DNA of 64,000 nucleotides from the NCBI RefSeq assembly GCF_003024605.1, contig NZ_PYJQ01000005.1:62001-126000 (forward strand), written 5' to 3'. Positions 44,905 through 54,124 of this stretch are shown here, in pieces; positions within the stretch are counted from its first letter, which is position 1; each line of letters opens with the position of its first letter. Source of the DNA: Rhizobium sp. JAB6. Its GTDB lineage: Bacteria > Pseudomonadota > Alphaproteobacteria > Rhizobiales > Rhizobiaceae. A program made the position numbers and the translations under genes. The notes under the pieces are model-generated. The model made no database searches, was not told the origin of the DNA, and was given only the letters and a program-made list of their open reading frames with translations.

Positions 44905-46482
44905 GTGACCGTTCTGACGGGTTGTAGCGTGCGCGTATTGAGTGAAATTTCTGTCGGGGCCGAAGCCCTCGTGGACCGGGTAGGCCGAAGCTGGCTTTCC
45001 CGGACGAGCGGGAATGGCGAAGTCCGTGGGCAGGAGCTTGCGATCCTGCGCCGGCTCGCGCTCGCCTCTTCCGTTGCGCTGTTTGCCGTTCCGGCCGGCC
45101 TTTCTTTTGTTACGAGTCCGGCCGTGGCGCTGCCTGCCGGGGTGGCCACTGTCTGCGCCGCCTTTCTCTTTTCAGCCGTCGGCAGCATCGCGCTGTCGCG
45201 CCAGCGGCCCGAACTCCATCCGGCAGAGGCTGTTGTCGTCGAGCACCGCGATCTGATGCTGGAGTCGGCCTTCGGTCTCGTCCTGCTGCTCGATTCCCAA
45301 GGCAGCGTGACCACAGTGGGGGGGCGTGACCGTGCGGAATTCCTGAGCTGGATGCGCGATCCCACCGGACGCGGTTTCATCGAGCAGATCCATGTCTCGG
45401 ACAGAATTGTCTTCCTGCAGGCAATCGATGTGCTGCGCCAGGGCAGGGATGCGCATGGCGCCGATCTCCGGCTGGAACGTTCGGCCGTCGTGGGTGGCGA
45501 TCAGCAGTTCGTTCATGTGCGCATGGAGCTGACCGCACGCCGCGATGCCGAAGGGCGCCTGACGGCGATCGTCGGGCAGCTGCGCGATGTCTCGCAGGAC
45601 CAGCAGCTTCGCGAGGATGCGGCGCGCAAGGCGGCTGAAGCAGAATCGGCCAACGACGCCAAGTCGCGCTTCCTCGCCGCCGTCAGTCACGAGCTCCGTA
45701 CCCCGCTCAACGCCATCCTAGGTTTCTCCGATATTTTGAGCGGCGAATATTTTGGCAAGCTGGAAAACGACCGCCAGCGCGAATATGTCGGCTTGATCCG
45801 CCAGTCGGGTGCCCATCTTCTGTCGGTCGTCAATACCATGCTCGATATGAGCAAGATCGAGGCCGGCCGTTACGAGCTGCTGCTCGAATCCTTCGCGATC
45901 GAGGACACCATCGCGACATGCGAAGCAATGCTGGGGCTGCAGGCAAAGGAAAAGGGGCTGACGCTGACGAGCCGTATTCAGCGCGGTCTCGGCGAGATCG
46001 TCGCCGACCAGCGGGCGATCCAGCAGATCCTCATCAACCTTGTCGGCAATGCCATCAAGTTTACCGATGCCGGCGGCGCGATCACCATCGACGCGGCCCT
46101 GGCCGACGGCATGCTGAAACTGTCGATCGGGGATACGGGCATCGGCATCGCGAGTGAGCGGCTGGAATCGCTTGGTCAGCCCTTCGTGCAGATCCAGAAC
46201 GATTATACCCGCCGTTACGCGGGCACCGGTCTCGGCCTGTCGCTGGTCAAGGGCCTCGTCGGCCTGCACGGTGGAAATTTCTCGATTGCCAGCGCGCCGG
46301 GAGAGGGCACGGTCATCACCATCCTCATTCCGTTCGACGGCTCCGGGGTCGTGACGACGCAACACCCTGTGGATGTCAATCGCCCCGTCGATTTTCCGCC
46401 GCGCCTGAAACATATTGTGGAGATGGATGAAGGACGAAACAAGGAACTGATGAATGGCTCCGCAAAAGCGAAAATCGCCTAG
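44905..46482 (+). CDS. PAS-containing sensor histidine kinase
   Basis: A 525-residue membrane kinase. Two N-terminal helices (about 52-70 and 75-97) anchor it, a PAS-like region covers 115-230, and the catalytic core follows: H262 in AVSHELRTPLNAILGFSDIL, N382 in LVGNAIKF, D410 in GDTGIGI and G440-T-G-L-G-L. This PleC/DivJ-like core is common in cell-cycle or envelope kinases of alphaproteobacteria. No cognate response regulator is adjacent. The GTG at 44905 lacks a clear SD, and GTG 44929 is an alternative. Its 3' end overlaps the PG-binding gene by 29 bp. Confidence 0.87.
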   Translation: MTVLTGCSVRVLSEISVGAEALVDRVGRSWLSRTSGNGEVRGQELAILRRLALASSVALFAVPAGLSFVTSPAVALPAGVATVCAAFLFSAVGSIALSRQRPELHPAEAVVVEHRDLMLESAFGLVLLLDSQGSVTTVGGRDRAEFLSWMRDPTGRGFIEQIHVSDRIVFLQAIDVLRQGRDAHGADLRLERSAVVGGDQQFVHVRMELTARRDAEGRLTAIVGQLRDVSQDQQLREDAARKAAEAESANDAKSRFLAAVSHELRTPLNAILGFSDILSGEYFGKLENDRQREYVGLIRQSGAHLLSVVNTMLDMSKIEAGRYELLLESFAIEDTIATCEAMLGLQAKEKGLTLTSRIQRGLGEIVADQRAIQQILINLVGNAIKFTDAGGAITIDAALADGMLKLSIGDTGIGIASERLESLGQPFVQIQNDYTRRYAGTGLGLSLVKGLVGLHGGNFSIASAPGEGTVITILIPFDGSGVVTTQHPVDVNRPVDFPPRLKHIVEMDEGRNKELMNGSAKAKIA

Positions 46483-47479
46483 AGGGAAAGGAAAGGGCAA
46501 GCGCAAGCAGCCCGGCCTTGCTTCCCGTGGAGCGGTTGCCCTCGGCAGCCTGAGCCTGCGCGGCAGCACCGCGCTGGGCGGCCTTGGCCTTCGCGGTGCC
46601 GGCGCTCTCGCCGCCCTGATCGGCAGCGCGGTCGGCCGTCATCCCGCCGTTGCCGGCGGTGTTGCGCTCTTCTTCGGGGTTTTCGGTTTCGTCACCGCCA
46701 ATGCGCTCTGGTATCAGACGGGTGCGCATCCGTCGCCCATATTGCGCACCCGGGATCCGGCGTCGCCCTTTCAGATCCCCGGCCGCAAATCCTTCCTGCA
46801 TGCGCAGCAGGCCGATACCGGCAATGTCACGACCTTCCGCATCGAGCGGCAGGATTCGGCGTCCGATGCCGCGGTGCCATCGTCGACCGGCCAGGTCACA
46901 GCGCAGTCATCCAGCGCGCCGTCGAAATTGATTGGCGATATACAGGCCGAACTTATCCGTCACGGCCTCTATGACGGCGCCGTCGACGGAAAGCCGGGAT
47001 CGCGCACGACATCGGCCATCCTCTTCTTCCAGGAGGCGTCCGGCCTCGCGCAGACCGGTACGCCGACGCCGGAACTGCTGGCCGCCCTGAAGGCCAGCAA
47101 TGCCGCCAACGCCCAGGCTGCAAGCGACAAGACGAATACGGCAGCTGTTATTCCCTCCGCTCGCCCCGTCAATGTTTCCGCTACGGCGGATGCGGTGGAC
47201 CCGGTTGCCGCTGCCATCCAGAATGCCGAGAAGAACATGAAGACCGGAGCCGTCGCGGCCAAGGCAACGCCGAGCGATGCCGTCAACAAGGTCAACATGG
47301 TCATGCAGATCCAGAAGGGTCTGAGCAATATCGCCTACAGCAACGTCAGCGTCGACGGCGTTGCCGGAGAGCAGACGAAGGCAGCTATCCGACGCTTCCA
47401 GAAGCACTACCGCCTGCCGGAGACCGGGGAACCGAACATGGCGGTCCTCAAGAAGCTGCAGGATATCGGCGCGCTCTGA
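46454..47479 (+). CDS. membrane-anchored peptidoglycan-binding protein
   Basis: A 341-residue protein. The N-terminus is basic (PQKRKSPRGKGKGKRK), one hydrophobic helix lies at about 68-85 (AGGVALFFGVFGFVTANAL), then two PG_binding_1-type modules with DIQAELIRHGLYDGAVDGK (about 158-215) and VMQIQKGLSNIAYSNVSVDG (about 280-340). An Ala/Ser/Thr-rich linker joins them. The orientation puts the modules in the periplasm. It starts 29 bp inside the histidine kinase gene, which suggests coupled expression and perhaps that it reports cell-wall state to the kinase. Confidence 0.83.
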   Translation: MAPQKRKSPRGKGKGKRKQPGLASRGAVALGSLSLRGSTALGGLGLRGAGALAALIGSAVGRHPAVAGGVALFFGVFGFVTANALWYQTGAHPSPILRTRDPASPFQIPGRKSFLHAQQADTGNVTTFRIERQDSASDAAVPSSTGQVTAQSSSAPSKLIGDIQAELIRHGLYDGAVDGKPGSRTTSAILFFQEASGLAQTGTPTPELLAALKASNAANAQAASDKTNTAAVIPSARPVNVSATADAVDPVAAAIQNAEKNMKTGAVAAKATPSDAVNKVNMVMQIQKGLSNIAYSNVSVDGVAGEQTKAAIRRFQKHYRLPETGEPNMAVLKKLQDIGAL

Positions 47480-47575
47480 AGCCGGCTGTACAGGCTTCTA
47501 CCGCAAATCTGGTACGACTACGCGCTGCAGGCGGCTTCAATTGCCTTGGCGGGCATGCACCGCTATAGCTCGGAC

Positions 47576-47935
47576 ATGAGATTGCGCAGCGACATATTTG
47601 TTTCCGCCCTTATCCGCCGCTTGTTTGCCGGTGGCGATTTTGCTGCTGTCGAGCACAAGGGGGAGGAGCAGGCGGGCGCGATCTTCATCCGCCAGCGTTT
47701 CCGCGACGGATTAGAGACCCTGTATGCGCCGGCTCCGCAGAGCCTGTTCGATGAGGAAGAGAGCGGAACACGGCTCTTCGAGGTCCGTGTCGAGCGGAAG
47801 GAACCGCCGGAAATCCGCGAAATCCTCAATCGCGAGCTAAAGTTCGATCCCGATTTGTGGGTCGTCGAGCTTGAAACGGACGATATCGGCGATATCGTCC
47901 CCTTAGCCGGTTTCCGCGCCAATCCTCTCGATTGA
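47576..47935 (+). CDS. DUF1491 family protein
   Basis: A 119-residue cytosolic protein with the DUF1491 pattern: DIFVSALIRRLFAGGDFAAV at residues 6-25, then GAIFIRQRFRD and DLWVVELETDD. Function unknown, alphaproteobacterial. ATG at 47576 is preferred, because the in-frame sequence before it (47546) lacks conservation. It follows the PG-binding gene by 96 bp. Confidence 0.83.
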   Translation: MRLRSDIFVSALIRRLFAGGDFAAVEHKGEEQAGAIFIRQRFRDGLETLYAPAPQSLFDEEESGTRLFEVRVERKEPPEIREILNRELKFDPDLWVVELETDDIGDIVPLAGFRANPLD

Positions 47936-47942
47936 GCCGTCC

Positions 47943-48887
47943 TTATCGACGGTTTGCGACGCGCAACTGGTGGGCGGATCCCGATTTCGGCCCGAACAGC
48001 GGTGCTCCGGAACGTTGTGTCGATTTTTCCTGTGGCAGATAGGTGTAGCGGTCGGCGCGACGCCATGCCTCGACGCGCGCCTGGCTCTCTTCCGGGTCGA
48101 TATCATCAAGCACAAGCCATGCGCGGCTAACGCTGCCATGCCGCTCGGCCAGATGCGAATAGAAGCGCTCGAGTGAATAGACGGCATCGGCAATGCCCAT
48201 GCCGAGGCTGACGAGCGTGACGGCGAGCTGTTGCCCCGAAGTGTCGAGCAGCACGCGTTCCGCAAGCCAATAGCTGGAGGAGAGAGCATCGGCTAGCGTC
48301 GTTGCAAATTGCACCGCATCGCGCTCGCGCGCAAAACGGACGAGCAGCGCCTCTTGCGTCTCGCTGAGGCTGCGCAATCCAAGCCGGTCGCTATCGTTGC
48401 GGGTCAGATGGCGCGCAGCTTGCTTGATCTGCTGGCGCAGGATTTCTTCGCGCGATTGCCGTTCGGTTTCCGCCGTGCCGGCCTGCGATGAAACCACGTC
48501 GGCCGGCTGCCCCGGCATTGTCATGCCGCGTTCCGGTTCGGCCTGGTGCAGGCCGACGAGCGCGTCGATCACCTTGGGAGAAAGGGACGAGCGGCGAACG
48601 ATTGCCCGCGCGTGGGCCGCGCCTTGCGTTCGGGCGATGGTGATGAGCGTATCGTCATCGATCGCTTGTGAACTCGTCAGGAAGGGCGCAGCGATGGCGA
48701 TCGGCTGACAGCCGATGAACAGCGCAACGGCCTGCGGCACCGTCTCGCATTGAGAAAGGGCGGCAACTGCCTGTCGCTTCGCTTCGTCGGAGGATGCCTG
48801 GAAAACAGGGGTGAAAAGCTCGGCGAACTGGCGAAGCTCCGATTTGGACGGATGGCCCATGCCCTCGAAGCTGGTGATCGTCGCCAT
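47943..48887 (-). CDS. DUF2336 family protein
   Basis: A 314-residue, mostly helical cytosolic protein with the DUF2336 repeat-like helices (FTPVFQASSDEAKRQAVAAL, AVALFIGCQPIAIAAPFLTS). Some members have been tied to cell-cycle-regulated or surface functions, but none is clearly defined. ATG at 48887 gives the standard N-terminus. It converges on the DUF1491 gene, with 7 bp between stops. Confidence 0.8.
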   Translation of the reverse strand: MATITSFEGMGHPSKSELRQFAELFTPVFQASSDEAKRQAVAALSQCETVPQAVALFIGCQPIAIAAPFLTSSQAIDDDTLITIARTQGAAHARAIVRRSSLSPKVIDALVGLHQAEPERGMTMPGQPADVVSSQAGTAETERQSREEILRQQIKQAARHLTRNDSDRLGLRSLSETQEALLVRFARERDAVQFATTLADALSSSYWLAERVLLDTSGQQLAVTLVSLGMGIADAVYSLERFYSHLAERHGSVSRAWLVLDDIDPEESQARVEAWRRADRYTYLPQEKSTQRSGAPLFGPKSGSAHQLRVANRR

Positions 48888-49380
48888 CAGAACCACGTCC
48901 TTCTTGCGGACAGTCGCAGGCTCTTCCAGGTCTCGAAACCGATCACGCACGCCAACACCCATACCGATACGCTAAACAAAGAAGCAGGGAGCCAGAAGGT
49001 CGACCTTGTTTCCCGCTTCGCTTCGCTCCGGCCGAACCGGACGACTCTTTCGATAAAGAGGACATCCTTGGTGGTGACTGTCGAAACGGGTATGGACACG
49101 GTCGTCCTTATCTGGCTTTCGCGAAAGACTAAGGCCGGCAGGGTTAACGGTTCGTGAAAACTTTATTAAAATCCGAATAAAAATTGCGCGTTAAGCTTGC
49201 GGAACGGCCGAGGCGGCGTTTTGCCCCGCACGGACGGCCGCCCAGGGTCAAGCACGCCTGTGGAAAACCTTTATGCGAACTCCCGCCGAAAGCGAAATTC
49301 AACCTGCACGTGCTTCCATCGCAAGGATAGTGAAACGCGATGCCGCGAGATGATCCGCTTTCGCGAGCGAATGGAGTTGT
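48888..49380. other. intergenic region upstream of DUF2336 gene
   Basis: 493 bp. At 49145-49159 there is a TTAA-N7-TGAA sequence, one mismatch from the CtrA consensus TTAA-N7-TTAA. The short frames in this stretch have no features of real genes. Position 49160-49195 is AT-rich. Confidence 0.45.
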
Positions 49381-49587
49381 TCAGATCTCCTTGTGCTTGC
49401 GCAAGGCCGCAAGCAGCTTTTCCGAGGTGTTGTAGCCGGATTGAAAAAGGCCGATCGCCGCCGTGGCCGCAAACTGGGCTTCCGCACTTTTAATATCTAT
49501 CCGCTTTTCCAGGCACCACCCGTCGAGCGCGTTGCGCAGGACCGTGACATCCTCCGGTAAAAAGACGGAGCTGCCCGTCGCAAACAT
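49381..49587 (-). CDS. small conserved-looking hypothetical protein
   Basis: A 68-residue cytosolic protein: FLPEDVTVLRNALDGWCLEK, then AEAQFAATAAIGLFQSGYNT and LLAALRKHKEI. The composition is like a folded helical domain, not like random sequence; the family is not recognised, although similar small proteins occur in Rhizobium. No clear SD. Confidence 0.65.
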   Translation of the reverse strand: MFATGSSVFLPEDVTVLRNALDGWCLEKRIDIKSAEAQFAATAAIGLFQSGYNTSEKLLAALRKHKEI

Positions 49588-50107
49588 TGATTGCCCTCAA
49601 GTTTCGACTTTTTACATTACGTTAATTTTTCGTGAGCGCAAATAATATTTGTGTGACGCTTTTCTGCAACGCGACGCCCCTTGCTTCATTGGCGCGTACG
49701 ACCGCCTGCATGTTAAAAGTATGATATTACTTGATTTTGTCGCGGAGACGCGCGCGAAAATTTTTCCTCCGGTGATGAAACCAAAACCGTCGCCCCGACG
49801 TTGATAAGGCATGACGAACGAGGCTGGAAATGACATGCGATGAAAATTAGCATTCTGTTAACTGTGATATGTATGAATTCCGATTGAAAGCAGCCATTGG
49901 CAGAATGTGACGAGTGTAAGGCAGCATGGAAGCCGAAAATTGGTGCCCATGCCACGGTGTAAGGGAAAAGCCGTGAGAAGGCGTTGATGCCTCCATTGAA
50001 GTCTAACGACAGGCTGGAATGGAGGAAAGCGCTAGCCCGCTTCAAAGGCGGGCAGGGTGAAATCAAGTCGCAGGTTCATCCGTCTCGAGACGTTAATGGA
50101 GACGAGA
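49588..50107. other. 520-bp AT-rich intergenic region
   Basis: It lies between divergent small genes. The base composition is clearly more AT-rich than the flanking genes. No long ORF, no palindromic repeat. A transcribed small RNA is possible but I see no terminator to prove it. ATGCGATGAAAATTAGC near 49834 and GTTAACTG near 49857 are simply AT-rich. Confidence 0.45.
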
Positions 50108-50275
50108 ATGGCAAAGATCATATCTCTTTCGGATCGGCGTTTGCGTCTGCCGCCGCGCGCCCAGAAGGAACCGGTGGAGGCAAGAATACTCCTGTTCACC
50201 GGTGTGCGTTACGAGCATCTGGATACGCCGACGCATCGTCCTGGAGCGGGCCCGAAGCGGGTAAAAGGAAAATAA
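50108..50275 (+). CDS. small basic hypothetical protein
   Basis: A 55-residue protein, [20 protein letters not shown] followed by ARILLFTGVRYEH and a Pro/Gly-rich tail. SD GGAGA precedes the ATG at 50108. The N-terminus (MAKIISLSDRR) is typical of small rhizobial proteins, often located alone. Function unknown. Confidence 0.7.
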   Translation: MAKIISLSDRRLRLPPRAQKEPVEARILLFTGVRYEHLDTPTHRPGAGPKRVKGK

Positions 50276-50401
50276 TCATTGAAGAAGCAGCAGGTGCGCA
50301 ATGAGTTCGTGCGCACTTGCCGCTTGTGGCCGCCCAACCGTGCTTCTGCAGGCGCCTCTCACCAAACCTGCTTTCATCCGCTTCCGTTCAGCCGCTATAT
50401 C

Positions 50402-50950
50402 TCAGCCATTGTCGAATGCTTCGCAGCCGGCTTGTGAGAGAAACTCTCGTGCCGCGTCGTCGAAGCTTGCCTGCGGCGCCATAGTGTGCAGGACCGCATA
50501 GCCTTGCGCCCGCGGCACTTCCACGAGGATCGACTGGGCAAGCGCGGGAGGCAGTGCCTTTCGTATGCTCGTCAGCTGAACGGGAGATGCAAGCAGGAGA
50601 TCGAGCGCTCCGCCGACCGACGTCCGGTCACTCATGCTGAACACTTCATTGGACGCCGCGTCGTAGATGGCAAGCGACCAGAACGGCACCTTGCCTTTCG
50701 CGGTCAGGTGAACGGGCGTGTCCTCGATGTCGAATGCGCAGACGGCCGTGCGGATATAGGGATCGATATTGGAAAGCCCCGCATCGTCGTCCTTGTTGTC
50801 GAGCATGTAGAAATGGTTCTCGTCGCCTTCGTCCGACACGCGCGTATAGGCATCCCGATCGGAGAAATGCGGCAGCGACAGAATGATGATGATATGCAGC
50901 AGTATCGCGCCGAATATGCCGGTCAGGATCGCGAAGAGGAATCTAAACAT
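50402..50950 (-). CDS. DUF1254-like protein
   Basis: A 182-residue protein with one N-terminal helix (residues 3-27). The exported part has DRDAYTRVSDEGDENHFYML, then PFWSLAIYDAASNEVFSMSD and LVEVPRAQGYAVLHTM, matching the DUF1254 half of the DUF1254/DUF1214 family. It overlaps the next upstream gene (DUF1214) by 8 bp, so the two halves of the usual single protein are encoded separately. Confidence 0.8.
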   Translation of the reverse strand: MFRFLFAILTGIFGAILLHIIIILSLPHFSDRDAYTRVSDEGDENHFYMLDNKDDDAGLSNIDPYIRTAVCAFDIEDTPVHLTAKGKVPFWSLAIYDAASNEVFSMSDRTSVGGALDLLLASPVQLTSIRKALPPALAQSILVEVPRAQGYAVLHTMAPQASFDDAAREFLSQAGCEAFDNG

Positions 50951-51530
50951 TGCCGCATCCGATCTTCTCGAGTTTCGGCATGCTGAGATCGATCAGGCCG
51001 GAATTGCTGGCCGCCGGCGAATCCAGAAGTGTCCATACCAGGCGGAAATTGCCGGCCTGTGGTAAGGCGAGCCAGTTGCCGGACTGGGCAGAGGAGGAAA
51101 CGGTGATGCTGAAGGTCGAATCCGGCTTGCGCAACACCACCCAGGAATTGATGGTGGAGGGGCGGTCGGCAGCGTCTTCGATCGGCCGGCCATCATTGCC
51201 GGCGATGAAGAGGGTCCACAGTCTCGCCGGCGGCGTCTGGCCGCTGATGCGGTAGGTGCAGCTTGCCGTCAATTTCGCGCCGCTATCGTCATCGGAGGCG
51301 GTAAACACCAGCCCTTCGGCAGTGCCGTAGAGCAGCCGCCCGGCACGCGCTCTATGGGATTTCGCATAAGGATCGGCATCCGCCGTCTGCATTTCGGGGA
51401 AAGCCTGCCAGGCGCCAAGCTTGATCGCGCCGAAGCCCGATGTGGCGTCCAGCGCCAGAAGCGTGAACACGATCCCGCCGCCAAAGGCGATGACAAGCGA
51501 AAGCGCAACAAGAAGGGGAACTCGGAACAC
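50943..51530 (-). CDS. DUF1214-like protein
   Basis: A 195-residue protein with a signal-anchor (residues 5-28). GRLLYGTAEGLVFTASDDDS, TYRISGQTPPARLWTLFIAG and GNWLALPQAGNFRLVWTLLD are the DUF1214 signature regions. GTG at 51530 is the start, with GAGGACG about nine bases before. Translationally coupled to the DUF1254-like gene. Confidence 0.82.
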   Translation of the reverse strand: MFRVPLLVALSLVIAFGGGIVFTLLALDATSGFGAIKLGAWQAFPEMQTADADPYAKSHRARAGRLLYGTAEGLVFTASDDDSGAKLTASCTYRISGQTPPARLWTLFIAGNDGRPIEDAADRPSTINSWVVLRKPDSTFSITVSSSAQSGNWLALPQAGNFRLVWTLLDSPAASNSGLIDLSMPKLEKIGCGNV

Positions 51531-51742
51531 CCTGGGATCGTCCTCGTGACAAATCAGTGTCGATTTATTCCTGATTCTGCCGATAGGGGGAAGGGCGGGC
51601 CGCTATTTACGGCTGTCGCGAGAACGATGGCCAGGATGGAGAACGGCAGCGGCCACAAAGCACCGCCTTCCATCCCTCGGTCGGAAGGCAGGCTTGCCGC
51701 GGCCATCCGCATCGCGCCGCGAATATTTTCCGCCGGAATCGA

Positions 51743-53962
51743 TCACTCCGGCGCCGTCACGTTGCGGGGCTCCGCCGCTGCCACCTTCTGCGCCCCAAGC
51801 GGTGTCGCGGCTTTGAGCCTTTCGCCGATATCGCGCAGAATGTTCGTGGAGTCCACCGATAGCGATCGCGGCCGTACCAGCGGCGGCAGCCCGCCACCGG
51901 CGGGGTCGGGGGGCTTCTTGGCCGCAACGGTTTGCGGCTTCTGTACCGGGAAGGGGTTGGGGATGCCGGGAATCGGCTTCAGCACGATGCCCTGATTGGC
52001 ATAATCCATGATCTTCTTGAAGGTCATGGCCGGCAGGGTGCCGCCCGTCATGTTGTTGGTGGAGGTATAGTCGTCGTTTCCGAACCAGACCGCGCAGGTG
52101 TAATTGCCGGTAAAGCCGATGAACCAGGCGTCGCGATAGGCCTGCGTGGTGCCGGTCTTGCCGCCCACCACGATGCCGTTGTCGAGGGCCGCCTTGCGGC
52201 CCGTGCCGATGACCGGAACCTGCGTCAGCATCTGGTTCATATAGGAGGTGGCTTTTTCGCTGAGGACACGCTTGGCAGGCGCCTCGTCGCGGCTGAAATC
52301 GTAAAGCACCTTGCCGTCATAGCCGGTGATCTGCTCAATGCCGTGGCGGCGCGACTGCATGCCGTTGGCGGGGAAGACCGCATAAGCGGTCGCCTGATCG
52401 AGCACGGTCACCTCGGATGTGCCGATCGGAATGGTCTTGTCGTTGCGGATCGGCGTCTCGACGCCCATGGCCTTGGCCATGTTGCGGATGGGCTGAATGC
52501 CGAATTTCTCCTTGGCGAGCCGTACGGGGATGGTGTTGATCGACTGTGTCAGCGCCTGGGTGAGCGTCACCTTGCCTTCGTAGCGGTTCTCGTAGTTATG
52601 CGGGCTCCAGTTGCCCCAGCTGATCGGCGCATCGACGATGGTGGACGTCGGCGTCATGCCGTTTTCCATCGCGACCGAGTAGGTGTAGACCTTGAAGGAT
52701 GAACCCGGCTGGCGCAGTGCCTTGGTCGCGCGGTTGAATTGGCTTTCGCCGTAGTCGCTGCCGCCGACCATGGCGCGCACCGCGCCGCCGTTTTCGATGA
52801 CGACGGAAGCGCCCTGTTTGGCCCTATAGCGCTCACCGAATTCCATCAGGCTGGATTGAACCGAATCTTCCGCCGCCTTCTGCAGCCCCATGTCGATGGT
52901 GGTGCGCACGATGAGCGAGCGCTCGGGGAAGCGGGTAGCAAGCCGCTGCACCTCATCGAAGGCCCAGTCGAGGAAATAATCCGGGGATTCGATCTGGGCG
53001 CGGTCGACCACCGAAGCCGGGTTGCGCCGCGCGGCGACGACCTGTCCCTCGGTCATCAGCCCGCTCTGTACGAGATTGGACAGCACGTCGTTGGCGCGGG
53101 CACGCGCCGCCGGCAGGTTGACATGCGGCGCATATTTCGCCGGTGCCTTGAAGAGACCGGCCAGCATGGCCGCTTCGGCCAGATTGACGTCGGCAATGCT
53201 CTTGCCGAAATAGAACTGCGCCGCCGCCGCTGCGCCGAACGTGCCGCCGCCCATATAGGTACGGTCGAGATAGAGGCTGAGGATCTCCTTCTTGGAGAGA
53301 TTGGCCTCAAGCCAGATGGCGAGGAACGCTTCCTTGACCTTGCGTTCGATGGAGCGCTCGTTGCTGAGGAAGACATTCTTGGCAAGCTGCTGCGTGAGCG
53401 TCGAGCCGCCCTGGACGACGCCGCCGGCCTGCGCATTGACCGTGACTGCGCGGAACAGGCCGATGACATCGATACCGAAATGATCGAAGAAGCGCCGGTC
53501 CTCGGTTGCCAGTACCGCCTTGATGAAGTAGTCCGGCAACTGGTCGACCGGTACGGAATTCTCGTGAATAATGCCGCGATGGCCGATGACGTTGCCGTAA
53601 CGGTCGAGGAAGGTGACGGCGAAATTGCCGCGGTTGCGCCAGTCGCCCTGTGTCGCCTCAAAGGCCGGCATAGCGAGCATCAGCATGACGACCGAGCCGG
53701 CGGTCCCCAGGGTCAGTCCTTCACCGAGCAGTTCGAAAAAGATACGCTTCCAGCCGCGCACGCGGAATCGGCGAAAGAAGATGGTGATCTCCTCCCATGC
53801 TTCGGCGAGGCCGAAGCCGGCATTCCACAAGGTGGAATCGATCCATGAATCAAGCCGCAAAAAGAAATAGCGCTTGCGACGCCGCGGCTTTTCGGCCCCG
53901 TTGTTCCCAGGCGTCTCGGGCTCTATCTTCGGCCCGTTTTCTGGATTGGATGGGTCTTCCAC
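51743..53962 (-). CDS. class A penicillin-binding protein (PBP1A-like)
   Basis: A 739-residue bifunctional enzyme. A cytosolic acidic/basic N-terminus (residues 1-75) and one membrane helix (about 80-100) precede the GT51 transglycosylase, with E154 in ATEDRRFFDHFG and QGGSTLTQQLAKN at 184-196. The transpeptidase has S421-S-F-K424 (PGSSFKVY), S474-I-N476 and K602-T-G-T (GGKTGTTQ). It polymerises and cross-links peptidoglycan. The C-terminus is Pro/Ala-rich. Start GTG at 53962 (GGGAAG upstream). Monocistronic, divergent from the cysteine-cluster gene. Confidence 0.93.
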   Translation of the reverse strand: MEDPSNPENGPKIEPETPGNNGAEKPRRRKRYFFLRLDSWIDSTLWNAGFGLAEAWEEITIFFRRFRVRGWKRIFFELLGEGLTLGTAGSVVMLMLAMPAFEATQGDWRNRGNFAVTFLDRYGNVIGHRGIIHENSVPVDQLPDYFIKAVLATEDRRFFDHFGIDVIGLFRAVTVNAQAGGVVQGGSTLTQQLAKNVFLSNERSIERKVKEAFLAIWLEANLSKKEILSLYLDRTYMGGGTFGAAAAAQFYFGKSIADVNLAEAAMLAGLFKAPAKYAPHVNLPAARARANDVLSNLVQSGLMTEGQVVAARRNPASVVDRAQIESPDYFLDWAFDEVQRLATRFPERSLIVRTTIDMGLQKAAEDSVQSSLMEFGERYRAKQGASVVIENGGAVRAMVGGSDYGESQFNRATKALRQPGSSFKVYTYSVAMENGMTPTSTIVDAPISWGNWSPHNYENRYEGKVTLTQALTQSINTIPVRLAKEKFGIQPIRNMAKAMGVETPIRNDKTIPIGTSEVTVLDQATAYAVFPANGMQSRRHGIEQITGYDGKVLYDFSRDEAPAKRVLSEKATSYMNQMLTQVPVIGTGRKAALDNGIVVGGKTGTTQAYRDAWFIGFTGNYTCAVWFGNDDYTSTNNMTGGTLPAMTFKKIMDYANQGIVLKPIPGIPNPFPVQKPQTVAAKKPPDPAGGGLPPLVRPRSLSVDSTNILRDIGERLKAATPLGAQKVAAAEPRNVTAPE

Positions 53963-54124
53963 GCTCTACTTCCCGACCACATTACTGCCGCGTGTCTCCT
54001 TGTGGCACACGCAAAGCCCATTATCTCATAGAACGGCTAATTGAATAATTGGTTGATTTACAGAAAAGAACAAGAGACATGCATGCCGCAGCCCAAATTC
54101 TCTTTTCCCGGGGGCGAGGACGAT

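Noticed and set aside
46454..46482. Programmed frameshift fusing the kinase to the PG-binding protein
   Set aside because: No slippery heptamer or downstream stem was apparent at the 29-bp overlap; independent starts explain it.
49197..49493. 98-codon frame on the + strand overlapping the small gene at 49381-49587
   Set aside because: Cys/Arg-rich, no SD, no plausible fold; the opposite frame reads like a real protein.
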